64,000 bases of DNA from Pontibacter mangrovi (GTDB lineage Bacteria > Bacteroidota > Bacteroidia > Cytophagales > Hymenobacteraceae): NCBI RefSeq assembly GCF_006385705.1, contig NZ_VFRQ01000008.1, positions 165,816 to 229,815 of the forward strand, written 5' to 3'. This document shows positions 18,519 to 26,476 of this stretch, one piece after another. The notes beneath the pieces were generated by a model that did not search any database, was not told the origin of the DNA, and saw nothing but the letters and a program-made list of their open reading frames with translations. Numbering within the stretch: position 1 is the stretch's first letter; each line of letters begins with the position of its first letter. Position numbers and translations under genes: made by a program.

Positions 18519-19988
18519 ATGCTTTTTAATTCTATCGAATTCTTCATTTTTTTCCCGGTAGTCGTTACCCTCTACTTTCTGCTCCCCCCAAACCGGCGCT
18601 GGATTCTGCTGCTTGTAGCCAGCTATTACTTTTACATGTCCTGGAAGGCGGCCTACGCCATCATACTTGTTATCTCCACGCTGATAGACTACAGTTGCAG
18701 CCGCATGATGGGCCGCTACGAAGACAAGGCAAAGCGCAAGCCCTGGCTGTGGCTTAGCCTTGTTTCCAACCTGGGCATTTTGCTGCTGTTCAAATATTAC
18801 AACTTCTTTAACGACAGCGCCCGTGGCGTGGCAGAGGCTTTAAATGTGCCCTACGCCATGCCGGCTTTCGAGCTGCTGCTGCCCATGGGCATCTCCTTCT
18901 ATACTTTCCAGACGATGAGCTATAGTATAGATGTGTACAACGGGCGCATCAAGCCCGAGCGGCACCTGGGTATTTTTGCGCTGTTTGTCACGTTTTTTCC
19001 GCAGCTGGTGGCCGGGCCAATAGAGCGGGCAGGCAACCTGCTGGGCCAGTTGCGCCAGCACCATGACTTTAACTATGCCCGCGTGGTAGCCGGTTTGCGC
19101 CGCATGGCCTGGGGCTTTTTCAAAAAGATTGTGATAGCCGACAACCTGGCCCTGATGGTGAACCAGGTATACAACAACCCCACCGACTTCGAAGGCTTCT
19201 CGCACATTTTGGCCTCCGTCTTTTTCGCTTTCCAGATCTACTGCGACTTCTCGGGCTACTCCGACATTGCCATCGGGGCAGCGCAGGTGCTGGGCATCAG
19301 GCTGATGGAAAACTTCCGGAGCCCTTACTTTGCCAAGTCCATCCCGGAGTTCTGGAGCCGCTGGCACATTTCGCTCTCCACCTGGTTCCGCGACTACCTC
19401 TACATACCGTTGGGCGGCAACCGCGTGGTGAAGTGGCGCTGGTACTACAACCTGTTCATTGTGTTTATGGTGAGCGGCCTATGGCACGGCGCCAGCTGGA
19501 CCTTCGTGATTTGGGGGGCACTGCACGGCATCTACCAGGTGTTCGGCATCCTTACAAAAGCCCAGCGCAATGCCTTTGTGCGGCAAATCGGACTCACCGC
19601 TCACCCCCAACTATACAAGTGGGTGCAGGTGCTGACGGTATTCTTCCTGGTATGCTTTTCTTGGATATTTTTTAGAGCCAACACCATCACGGATGCCTTC
19701 TACATTGTGGGCCAGAGTGCGGCCGCAGTAGCCAACCCGGCCCAGCTTTTCGCTTTAGACTGGAGCCACGATATATTCATGGATCAGGGTTTCAAAATAT
19801 TTGCGGTTTCTATTTTAGCCATTATGGTTATGGAAACCGTACACCTTATACAGCGAAGCGGCAGTGTATCACAGCTGATTATGCAGCGCCCAGCCTGGCA
19901 ACGTTGGGGTTTATACTATGCCGCCATTGTTTCAATTCTGCTTTTTGGGCAGTTTGGACACCAGGAGTTCATTTATTTTCAGTTTTAG
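18519..19988 (+). CDS. MBOAT-family O-acyltransferase (AlgI-like)
   Basis: A 489-residue polytopic inner-membrane protein of the membrane-bound O-acyltransferase family, which passes acetyl groups across the membrane for polysaccharide O-acetylation. The opening MLFNSIEFFIFFPVVVTLYF and the family motifs FKYYNFF, MGISFYTFQTMSYSIDVY, GPIER and FWSRWHISLSTWFRDY are clear. The catalytic histidine is in VSGLWHGASWTFVIWG near residue 323. The length is as expected for AlgI/PatA proteins. It lies 6 bp upstream of an AlgX/AlgJ-like SGNH protein, the partner that normally completes acetyl transfer in the periplasm. The acceptor is presumably the exopolysaccharide made by the surrounding glycosyltransferases. 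Confidence 0.93.
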   Translation: MLFNSIEFFIFFPVVVTLYFLLPPNRRWILLLVASYYFYMSWKAAYAIILVISTLIDYSCSRMMGRYEDKAKRKPWLWLSLVSNLGILLLFKYYNFFNDSARGVAEALNVPYAMPAFELLLPMGISFYTFQTMSYSIDVYNGRIKPERHLGIFALFVTFFPQLVAGPIERAGNLLGQLRQHHDFNYARVVAGLRRMAWGFFKKIVIADNLALMVNQVYNNPTDFEGFSHILASVFFAFQIYCDFSGYSDIAIGAAQVLGIRLMENFRSPYFAKSIPEFWSRWHISLSTWFRDYLYIPLGGNRVVKWRWYYNLFIVFMVSGLWHGASWTFVIWGALHGIYQVFGILTKAQRNAFVRQIGLTAHPQLYKWVQVLTVFFLVCFSWIFFRANTITDAFYIVGQSAAAVANPAQLFALDWSHDIFMDQGFKIFAVSILAIMVMETVHLIQRSGSVSQLIMQRPAWQRWGLYYAAIVSILLFGQFGHQEFIYFQF

Positions 19989-19994
19989 GAAAGT

Positions 19995-21134
19995 ATGACA
20001 AAAGATATACAGGACAAAGGTGCAAAACGACTGTTGCGCAAGCTATTTCTGCTGGCGTTGCCCTTTATACTGTGGCCGCTGGTGGAGGTATTCGTCTTGC
20101 CGATGAACTACTTCACTTTCCGCATCTGGGAAACCATATCGGTAAACTCCATGCGCGTGATGTCCGGCCCTTTTTACCCGAACGTGCACATGCAGATGGA
20201 GGAAGAAGGTGAGCTGGCTCCGCGTACGCCCTATGCCCAAAAGCGGCAGGTAGAGTGGTATACCGATGCGTACGGCTACCGCAACCGCGACACCAAAAAC
20301 GACGTGCTGCTGATCGGTGACTCCAACATCACCGGCGCCAAGCTATCGCAGGAGGAGACGCTGGCAGAGGTGCTGGAGCGGAAGCTTGGCCTGGATGTAT
20401 ACTCTTTTGCGCCGGCAACCATGAACCGCTTTCTGGCTACCGACCGCTTTCAGGAAACTCCGCCCCAACTCGTGATCGTGTCCAGCATCGAGCGCCGCAT
20501 TCCAGATCTGCCCGCCGTGGGCCAGAACGGCATCAACTCCAAAGTCAGAAACTTTACCGGAAACCTGATCAACTCCTCCCGCGCCCTCACCTGGCTGGCT
20601 GTTACCGCTGACCGCATCTCCAAGCTGGGGCTGTACCACCGCACACTGGCCGACATCAACCGGGCCTTCGGGAACCGGGAGTACATCAACTATAACAACG
20701 AGTTTTTTATTGAAGGCGAGTATGCCAACCGCGAATTCTCGGAGAATGACCTGAACCATATTGCCGATGTCCTGACAGGCTACCGCGACGCGTTGGACGA
20801 GCGGGGCATCCGGTTCATCTTCCTGCCCATCCCTAACAAAGAAAATATTTATTACCAGCTGCTTCCAAACCAGAAAAAGGCAACTTTTCTGCCCCGCCTG
20901 CTCCAGAAGCTGGATAAGCGCGGCGTGGAATACGTGGACCTGCAACCTGCGTTCCGCAAGCTTTACCAGCAGCAGAAGGTTCAGTTATACCCCACGGATG
21001 ACGCGCATTGGAACGAGGTGGCTGTGCAAGTGGCGGCAAAGCTACTCACCAACCACGCTACCGTGGCACAACTGCAGGCAACACCTAATCAAGCAAAAGA
21101 AAAGAACATGCTGGTAGAGTATAAGGAAGAATAA
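19995..21134 (+). CDS. AlgX/AlgJ-like SGNH acetyltransferase-domain protein
   Basis: 379 residues with one N-terminal transmembrane segment (about 17-37) and a periplasmic SGNH-fold domain. Block I is LLIGDSNITG near residue 105, giving the catalytic Ser. The C-terminal TDDAHWNEVAVQV near 333-345 gives the Asp and His. This arrangement matches AlgJ/AlgX/PatB-type proteins that work with an MBOAT protein to O-acetylate exported polysaccharide. It starts 6 bp after the MBOAT stop codon, so the two are coupled. A purely hydrolytic role cannot be excluded by sequence, but the pairing favours acetyl transfer. Confidence 0.85.
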   Translation: MTKDIQDKGAKRLLRKLFLLALPFILWPLVEVFVLPMNYFTFRIWETISVNSMRVMSGPFYPNVHMQMEEEGELAPRTPYAQKRQVEWYTDAYGYRNRDTKNDVLLIGDSNITGAKLSQEETLAEVLERKLGLDVYSFAPATMNRFLATDRFQETPPQLVIVSSIERRIPDLPAVGQNGINSKVRNFTGNLINSSRALTWLAVTADRISKLGLYHRTLADINRAFGNREYINYNNEFFIEGEYANREFSENDLNHIADVLTGYRDALDERGIRFIFLPIPNKENIYYQLLPNQKKATFLPRLLQKLDKRGVEYVDLQPAFRKLYQQQKVQLYPTDDAHWNEVAVQVAAKLLTNHATVAQLQATPNQAKEKNMLVEYKEE

Positions 21135-21175
21135 CCGGCATCTAGTTAAATCGAAAAGTACACCCATACATATTC

Positions 21176-22411
21176 ATGAAAATGAAAGCTTACTATAACA
21201 AAGGCACAAAAAAATTAAAGAAGATATTCGGGAGGATCATTCCCTTTAACACACAATACCGCCCTGGCGACGTTTGCCGCATCAACCTGGAGCAACTTAC
21301 CGAGAATAACTCACGAGAAATAAGAGTACACCCGATTTACCTGGGGCTGACGACAGACCTGAACATCTCGGAGCACCTGTACGAAGCATGCTCGGAGTAC
21401 TGGAAGCCAAAGCGCAAGGTACAGACCGACTACATGGTGGTGGAAGCGCCAAACGGCCGCATTTACACCGACAACGAAAGCAGCGTGGCAGTGGTATCGC
21501 AGTATAACCGGTTGATTGAAAATGTGTCGCTGAGCTTGTCGGGAGGCAAGGTATCGGAGCCAAACCTGAACAACATTTTTGAGCAGCGCTACTTTATGCC
21601 GCCCGTGAAGTATAACGGCACCGTTTTCTCGCTGCTGACCGGCGGTGCTGGCCTTAACAACATCGGGCACTGGTTTTTGGATGTGCTGCCGCGCCTGCAC
21701 CTGCTGCGCGAAAGCGGCCTCTACGATAAGGTAGACTGGTTTTATGTGCCGAGCATGCGCTATAGCTACCAAACAGAGACGCTGGAGCTGCTAGGCATTC
21801 CGAAAGAGAAAATCATTGAAGGCGACAAGTTCCCGCACATCGCCGCTGACTGCATTATTGCCTCTACTGCCCCGCGTGGCAACCACACGCTGGTGCCTAA
21901 GTGGCTTTGCGATTTTATTCAGGAGTCGTTTATGCCGTATGCCGAGGAGGACTCTGACGTGATCACACCGGAAACGCCATACTTATACATCAGCCGCTCC
22001 GACTCCAAAATCCGCAACGTGCTGAACGAGCAAGAGCTGCTGCAGGCGCTGGAGCCTTACGGCTTTAAAACGGTGGTGTCGAGCCAGTTAAGTATAAAAG
22101 AGAAGATAAAGCTGTTTAGCAAGGCAAAAGTAGTGCTGGGCGCTACAGGTGCCGGGCTCATCAGCATGTTCTTCTGCAAGCCGGGCACCAAAATGATTGA
22201 GATCTTTAACGAAGGCTTCGTGATAGAGCCCTTCTACGACATCGCCACTAAAATCGACCTGGACTATGAGTATATTATTTGCCAGGGCAACAAGCGCGTG
22301 CGCAACGCTGACCAGGGCCAGCGCGAGCACTTAGTGGTAGAAACCGACAGAGTGCTCGAAATATTGGACAAAATGAAAAAAGACAGATCTAAAAGCGTAG
22401 AGGTCGCTTAA
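21176..22411 (+). CDS. Glycosyltransferase family 61 (DUF563)
   Basis: 411 residues without membrane spans. The family core is visible: NNIGHWFLDVLPRLHLL (about residues 160-176), the arginine-rich YISRSDSKIRNVLNEQEL (about 269-286) and VVLGATGAGLISMFFCKPG (about 319-337). The last is the GT61 nucleotide-sugar-binding end. Bacterial GT61 members occur in capsule and exopolysaccharide clusters. Either of two ATGs (21176 or 21182) could start translation. It follows the acetylation pair by 41 bp on the same strand and is the last gene of that unit, ending at a terminator that lies inside the convergent gene. Donor and acceptor are unknown. Confidence 0.85.
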   Translation: MKMKAYYNKGTKKLKKIFGRIIPFNTQYRPGDVCRINLEQLTENNSREIRVHPIYLGLTTDLNISEHLYEACSEYWKPKRKVQTDYMVVEAPNGRIYTDNESSVAVVSQYNRLIENVSLSLSGGKVSEPNLNNIFEQRYFMPPVKYNGTVFSLLTGGAGLNNIGHWFLDVLPRLHLLRESGLYDKVDWFYVPSMRYSYQTETLELLGIPKEKIIEGDKFPHIAADCIIASTAPRGNHTLVPKWLCDFIQESFMPYAEEDSDVITPETPYLYISRSDSKIRNVLNEQELLQALEPYGFKTVVSSQLSIKEKIKLFSKAKVVLGATGAGLISMFFCKPGTKMIEIFNEGFVIEPFYDIATKIDLDYEYIICQGNKRVRNADQGQREHLVVETDRVLEILDKMKKDRSKSVEVA

Positions 22412-22423
22412 AGACACGGAACT

Positions 22424-23638
22424 TTAGAAGAGGCCTGCCTCTGCAGCTACCGCTGCGGAAGCAGGCTTTTCTTTTAGCGTTACGGCCTGTTGGTAAATAT
22501 TCACCAGCTGCTTATAGTTTGTTTCCGAAGTATAGTTCTCCAGGTAGTCCTGTCGGGCCTGCTTGCCCATACTTGCCGCTAAGCCAGCATGACGCTCTAA
22601 CTCCTGCACCTTTTCGCAAAGATCCTGCGCGTTGCCCGGCTCAAAGTGCAGGCCGTTGTGCTGGTGCTGCACCAGGTACTCCCCGCCTCCGATTTTAGAG
22701 GCAACGACAGGCGTACCCGTAGAAAAGGCCTCAATAATGGACATGCCGAACATTTCCGGCCACTCTGAAGGAAAGATCAACCCTCTGGCCGATTTTAGCT
22801 CCTCTACCACTTTATCCCGCTTCTGGTATCCTAAATACTCCAGGGAGGAATATTTTGCCGCATGCGCCTCTACCATACTTCTAAGAGGCCCGTCTCCAAC
22901 TACTTTGAGTTTAAACGGATGCAGCGCATGGGCTTTTAGCAAGGTATCCAGCCCTTTTTCCGGAGAGAGCCTACCCACAAACAGAAAATAATCTTCCCGC
23001 TCAGGATTGCCAAGGCCCAGGTCTGCGGTAAAGTTCGGCTTCACCACCAGCTGCTCCGGGCGGGGGTTTAGGGAGGAGTCCTGGAAAAGCCTGGCCGCGC
23101 CGGGCGTTAAGGTGATCAACAGATCTACCTTATTCCTAAAAGTGCCTAGCAACTTGTGCAGCCCGGTTGTAAGCACCACAGAGGCTGTCTGGAAGCGCGA
23201 GTCACGGTAGGCCCGATCACGGATGGCTGCCGCGGGAAAAATTTTGTGCACGTTCTCCATGTGCAGTTTGCCGTGGTAATGGATGTAGGAACTGGGGCAA
23301 ATGAGGCGGTAGTTGTGCAAGGTCATCACCACCGGCACGTTCAGCTTCTGGCACACATAAAAAACCGCCGGAGACACCAGCGGAAAGAAGTTGTGCACAT
23401 GCACCACATCCGGCCTGAGCTCCTTAATTTTTTCTTCCACGGCACGGGCACCCTTAGGGTTATACACTATCCCCAAAGCAGCCTGTAGTTTTTCTGAGAT
23501 GCTGTTCACGTCGTTGTTCGTGAATGTCAGTTTTTCCACGGTATGGCCGTGCTCCTCCAGCAAGGCGGCTTCTGCAAAAAAGACGGTGTCTTCGCCACCT
23601 GTCTGCTTGTAGTGGTTATGAACTAAAAGTATGCGCAT
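22424..23638 (-). CDS. Glycosyltransferase family 4
   Basis: Start chosen at the ATG at 23638, where the protein opens with MRILLVHNHYKQTGGEDTVF, a characteristic GT4 N-terminus. The longer frame to 23704 adds a poor N-terminus and overlaps the upstream gene. This gives about 404 residues. The C-terminal GT-B half has FLFVGRLSPEKGLDTLLKAH and the EX7E region FPSEWPEMFGMSIIEAFSTG, so both catalytic-site glutamates are present. It follows the nucleotidyltransferase at 23655 by 16 bp on the same strand. The C-terminal residues (ASAAVAAEAGLF) coincide with the terminator of the convergent gene. Confidence 0.9.
   Translation of the reverse strand: MRILLVHNHYKQTGGEDTVFFAEAALLEEHGHTVEKLTFTNNDVNSISEKLQAALGIVYNPKGARAVEEKIKELRPDVVHVHNFFPLVSPAVFYVCQKLNVPVVMTLHNYRLICPSSYIHYHGKLHMENVHKIFPAAAIRDRAYRDSRFQTASVVLTTGLHKLLGTFRNKVDLLITLTPGAARLFQDSSLNPRPEQLVVKPNFTADLGLGNPEREDYFLFVGRLSPEKGLDTLLKAHALHPFKLKVVGDGPLRSMVEAHAAKYSSLEYLGYQKRDKVVEELKSARGLIFPSEWPEMFGMSIIEAFSTGTPVVASKIGGGEYLVQHQHNGLHFEPGNAQDLCEKVQELERHAGLAASMGKQARQDYLENYTSETNYKQLVNIYQQAVTLKEKPASAAVAAEAGLF
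22433..22475 (+). terminator. Intrinsic terminator of the GT61 gene, embedded in the convergent coding region
   Basis: Arms of 15 bp (GCCTGCCTCTGCAGC / GCTGCGGAAGCAGGC, one mismatch and one G-U pair) around the loop TACC, followed on the plus strand by TTTTCTTTT. It begins 22 bp after the GT61 stop. The whole element lies within the last codons of the minus-strand GT4 gene, encoding its Ala-rich tail. Confidence 0.8.
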
Positions 23639-23654
23639 GAAGTATGATTGATGG

Positions 23655-24428
23655 TCAGGATAAAGTATGAATGGCCTTTTGAAGGTCTTGCGGAGTGCCC
23701 ACATCCAGGCAGCTGCCTTTGTCGAAGTATACGCTTTGCACCTTTAGCCCGTTAAGTATGGCCGCCTGCACCACCTCCCCCACGCTCAGTTCTTTGCCGG
23801 AAGTATGGAGTTGCCCCTCTACCTGCTGCAGGTGCTGGTGCATGAACTCAGTGAAGCGCGGCCCCCAGCTGGCAATGGCCCAGCCATAAGTCAGGTTTGA
23901 AGCGGCGGGCTTGTGAAGTATAGTTTTCACATCTCCACCTTCTCCTGTTTCCACCATGTCCCATTTGTGCGGATGCGTCACTTGAAAGCATCCCAGCACC
24001 ACGTCGGCATTGGTTTGCTCCTGCCGCTGCAGCAGCTGCTCAAAGGCATCTTGCGGCTCAAACAGGATATCCGGGAAACCAAATACCACCCGCTGCCGCC
24101 GCACAAAAGTATAAGCCTGGTCCAGAGTGTAAGGACACCCGTAGGGCCGCTGCATGATGAGGTACGCCAGGGGCAGGTTCAGTTGGCTGCCGTCGCCGTA
24201 GTAGTTGGGAATGTCCCACTTGCCTTTACGGAGAATAAGGTATGCCTGCCCGGCCCCGGCCCGCTGCATGTGCTCCAGCAGGTACTGCGACACCGGCTTG
24301 GGGCGTGGCTCGCCGTGCTGCGGGTGCGGCTCAAACCCTACCGGAAACAGCTCCTTACTAAAAGGTATAGGCGCAAGCCGTGAACCAAGGCCCGCAGCGG
24401 GTACAAGTCCAACTACATCAGTTGCCAT
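23655..24428 (-). CDS. Sugar-1-phosphate nucleotidyltransferase-like protein
   Basis: About 257 residues from the ATG at 24428. It begins DVVGLVPAAGLGSRLAPIPFSKELFPVG, the signature of glucose-1-phosphate thymidylyl/uridylyltransferases (G-x-G-x-R with a downstream Lys). A DxxGTPQDL segment is near the C-terminus, as in dTDP-glucose synthase-like enzymes. It likely activates a hexose-1-phosphate for the polysaccharide pathway. The region after the first motif (HPQHGEPRPKPVSQYLLEHM) is unlike classic RmlA, so the nucleotide and sugar are uncertain. A strong minus-strand terminator lies just upstream of its start (24432-24467), so it is probably transcribed separately from the four-gene cassette or by read-through. 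Confidence 0.75.
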   Translation of the reverse strand: MATDVVGLVPAAGLGSRLAPIPFSKELFPVGFEPHPQHGEPRPKPVSQYLLEHMQRAGAGQAYLILRKGKWDIPNYYGDGSQLNLPLAYLIMQRPYGCPYTLDQAYTFVRRQRVVFGFPDILFEPQDAFEQLLQRQEQTNADVVLGCFQVTHPHKWDMVETGEGGDVKTILHKPAASNLTYGWAIASWGPRFTEFMHQHLQQVEGQLHTSGKELSVGEVVQAAILNGLKVQSVYFDKGSCLDVGTPQDLQKAIHTLS

Positions 24429-24431
24429 GAT

Positions 24432-24467
24432 AAAAAAGCCGCGCACCGCTGGTAGGCGATGCGCGGC
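24432..24467 (-). terminator. Intrinsic terminator after the SAF-domain oxidoreductase gene
   Basis: Arms GCCGCGCA / TGCGCGGC with a 14-base loop; on the minus strand the stem is followed by TTTTTTA. It sits 27 bp beyond the stop of the gene at 24495 and only a few bases ahead of the next start codon (24428), so it may attenuate rather than completely block the downstream pair of genes. Confidence 0.8.
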
Positions 24468-24494
24468 ATATGGTTTAGTTTGATAGTGATACGC

Positions 24495-25856
24495 TTAAAC
24501 GGAAGCCTCCGCTTTTCTATTCAAATGTTTCAGGGCTTTAGCACGAGCTGCCTCATCTGTGGCGGCAAAGTAAGCGGCCTGCTCCTGGCGCAGCTGGTCT
24601 ACCAGGCGTCCTTCCGGCATCACCACGTCATCATACGTAATTACCTGGTCTTTCGGGATGTCGCGCTTCAGCACGCAGCCTTCAGCCACACCAATCGGCA
24701 GCAGTCTTTCCTCGGCTGTGGTGTCGGCGTTCTCGCAGAGGCCATAGGTCATGTAGTGGCCAATGCCATCAATCACTTCGCCTGCCTTCAGGTCTATCTT
24801 GGCGGCGGCCACCACTTCTACTTGTGGCGCTCCCATCGGCGTGAGGGCAGCATCATTAAACAACACGGCACGCGCCACGGTGTTCGGCACCTCGAAGTGG
24901 CATAGGTGGTATGGGGTGTAGAACAGGTATAGCGGCCCCTCGCCCAACTTGTACAGGTTCAGGTAGTGCTGCTGTATCGGGTTGTCGTGCGTGCCCAGTA
25001 CGAAAACGCCCGGCCCTGGCTCAGCGCCCACCACGTAATCCACAATGCCCGGGCCTTCGGTCAGGTCCTCGAGCGGGTACAGGTTATGCACGCAGTCTTT
25101 CAGCGATGTGCCGCTCGCCACGGTTGGCCCGTGCATGCCGCGCTTGGCCACACGCATACCGGTTCCATTGGCGATAATAGCTTGCTCAAAAGAGATCTTG
25201 CTGCCATCAGCAAAGGAAGTCACCATCGACGGCTGCTGGCCCCACTTCTTAGCAAAGCCCTCCTGCGTGGTCGGGTTACGGTACGGGTCGTGCAGGCCTT
25301 TGATGTTGCCGCACAGCACCGGCTTCACGCCCAGGCCTTTCACAAATCTGTAAAGGTTCATGGTCACGCCTGGCTGGTCGCCGTCGGCATTGGTGAACAC
25401 CACACCGGCTTTGTCAGCGTATACTTTCAGGATCGGCCCAATGGTACCGTCCACCTCGGCATTCATCATGATGATGTGCTTGCCGTTGTTGATGGCCGTT
25501 ATAGCTACGTTTGTACCGAACTCCACGGCGCCCGTAACTTCAATTACGGCATCAATCCCTTCGGCCTGGCACAACAGCATGGCATCCTCGGTAACGCTAT
25601 ACTTGCCCTGGCGGATATTCTCCTCCAGTTCGGTCAACGAAGTCACTTCCTGCACATCCTCGATTTCGGCCTGGCTATAGGCCAGCCTTGCTTTGTCCAG
25701 GGTGCGGTTCGAGATGGCTACCAGTTCCATCCCTTGGGTATATTTACAGATCTGGAGGGCAATGCCACGGCCCATGAAGCCGGCTCCTACCATGGCCACA
25801 CGCACCGGATTGCCTTCTGCCTGGCGTTTGGCCAGGGCTGTATCTACTATTATCAT
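24495..25856 (-). CDS. NAD(P)-binding oxidoreductase with C-terminal SAF domain (COG4091 type)
   Basis: 453 residues. An N-terminal Rossmann domain (VRVAMVGAGFMGRGIALQI, about 18-36) resembles homoserine dehydrogenase. Conserved family stretches follow (DAVIEVTGAVEFG, NADGDQPGVTMNLYRFVKGLG, NGTGMRVAKRGMHGP). A C-terminal SAF domain (about residues 365-425, GVAEGCVLKRDIPKDQVITYDDV) is as in COG4091 'predicted homoserine dehydrogenase'. From family knowledge, the Brucella DRL enzyme, which makes methylerythritol phosphate, belongs to this group, so a rearranging or reducing step on a sugar-like substrate is conceivable. Here it is the last gene of a cassette with a cytidylyltransferase, an SDR and an RmlC-like epimerase, which points to an unusual nucleotide sugar rather than amino-acid metabolism. 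The exact reaction is unknown. Confidence 0.8.
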   Translation of the reverse strand: MIIVDTALAKRQAEGNPVRVAMVGAGFMGRGIALQICKYTQGMELVAISNRTLDKARLAYSQAEIEDVQEVTSLTELEENIRQGKYSVTEDAMLLCQAEGIDAVIEVTGAVEFGTNVAITAINNGKHIIMMNAEVDGTIGPILKVYADKAGVVFTNADGDQPGVTMNLYRFVKGLGVKPVLCGNIKGLHDPYRNPTTQEGFAKKWGQQPSMVTSFADGSKISFEQAIIANGTGMRVAKRGMHGPTVASGTSLKDCVHNLYPLEDLTEGPGIVDYVVGAEPGPGVFVLGTHDNPIQQHYLNLYKLGEGPLYLFYTPYHLCHFEVPNTVARAVLFNDAALTPMGAPQVEVVAAAKIDLKAGEVIDGIGHYMTYGLCENADTTAEERLLPIGVAEGCVLKRDIPKDQVITYDDVVMPEGRLVDQLRQEQAAYFAATDEAARAKALKHLNRKAEASV

Positions 25857-25902
25857 CTTTGAAGTATAAAATTAAGGGTTAACGAAGCAAAAGCTGCCGG
25901 TA

Positions 25903-26466
25903 TTACACCAGCAGCTTTCCTTTAGATTCTTCCTGCCCCTCCACAAAATCCGGGTGGGCCTGGTCTTTTTCTGAAATGATGATTGGCTCGATCGGCCACT
26001 CGATATTGAAGGCCGGGTCGTTCCAGCGAAGGCCGCGTTCGGCGCCCGGGGTATAGAACTCGGTTACCTGATAGGTTACGTCGGTGTTATCCTCCAGCGT
26101 GATGAAGCCGTGGGCAAATCCTTCCGGCACGAACAGCATGCGGTAGTTATCGGCAGTCAGTTCCACACCGATCCACTGCTTATAGGTCTCCGAATCCGGG
26201 CGCATATCGATGATCACATCGTAGATGGCGCCACGGGTGCAGCGCACCAGCTTGGTTTCCTCGTTCGGGGCCAGCTGCATGTGCATGCCGCGCAGGGTGC
26301 CTTTTTTCTTGTTATAGGACACGTTGGTCTGGCGGATGTCGTTAGTCAGGCCATACTCCTCGAACTCTTTCTGGCAGAAGGAACGGCCGAAAAAGCCGCG
26401 TTCGTCCTCAATCCGCTTTACGTCTAGAATGTATGCTCCCTTGAGCTTGGTTTCTGTAAAAATCAT
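25903..26466 (-). CDS. rfbC: dTDP-4-dehydrorhamnose 3,5-epimerase family protein (RmlC-like)
   Basis: 187-residue cupin-fold epimerase, full length for RmlC. Family features include DERGFFGRSF (about 22-31), the catalytic-base region KGTLRGMHMQ with its His near residue 63, TKLVRCTRGAIYDVIIDMR, FVPEGFAHGF and the C-terminal WNDPAFNIEWP. RmlC-type enzymes epimerise C3 and/or C5 of 4-keto nucleotide sugars. No RmlA/B/D set is adjacent; the neighbours are a glucose-1-phosphate cytidylyltransferase and an SDR, so a CDP-linked 4-keto sugar is a plausible substrate. It lies 10 bp downstream of the SDR gene and 46 bp upstream of the SAF-domain gene in one operon. The symbol reflects family membership, not a proven rhamnose role. 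Confidence 0.88.
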   Translation of the reverse strand: MIFTETKLKGAYILDVKRIEDERGFFGRSFCQKEFEEYGLTNDIRQTNVSYNKKKGTLRGMHMQLAPNEETKLVRCTRGAIYDVIIDMRPDSETYKQWIGVELTADNYRMLFVPEGFAHGFITLEDNTDVTYQVTEFYTPGAERGLRWNDPAFNIEWPIEPIIISEKDQAHPDFVEGQEESKGKLLV

Positions 26467-26476
26467 TGGCTTGGGT

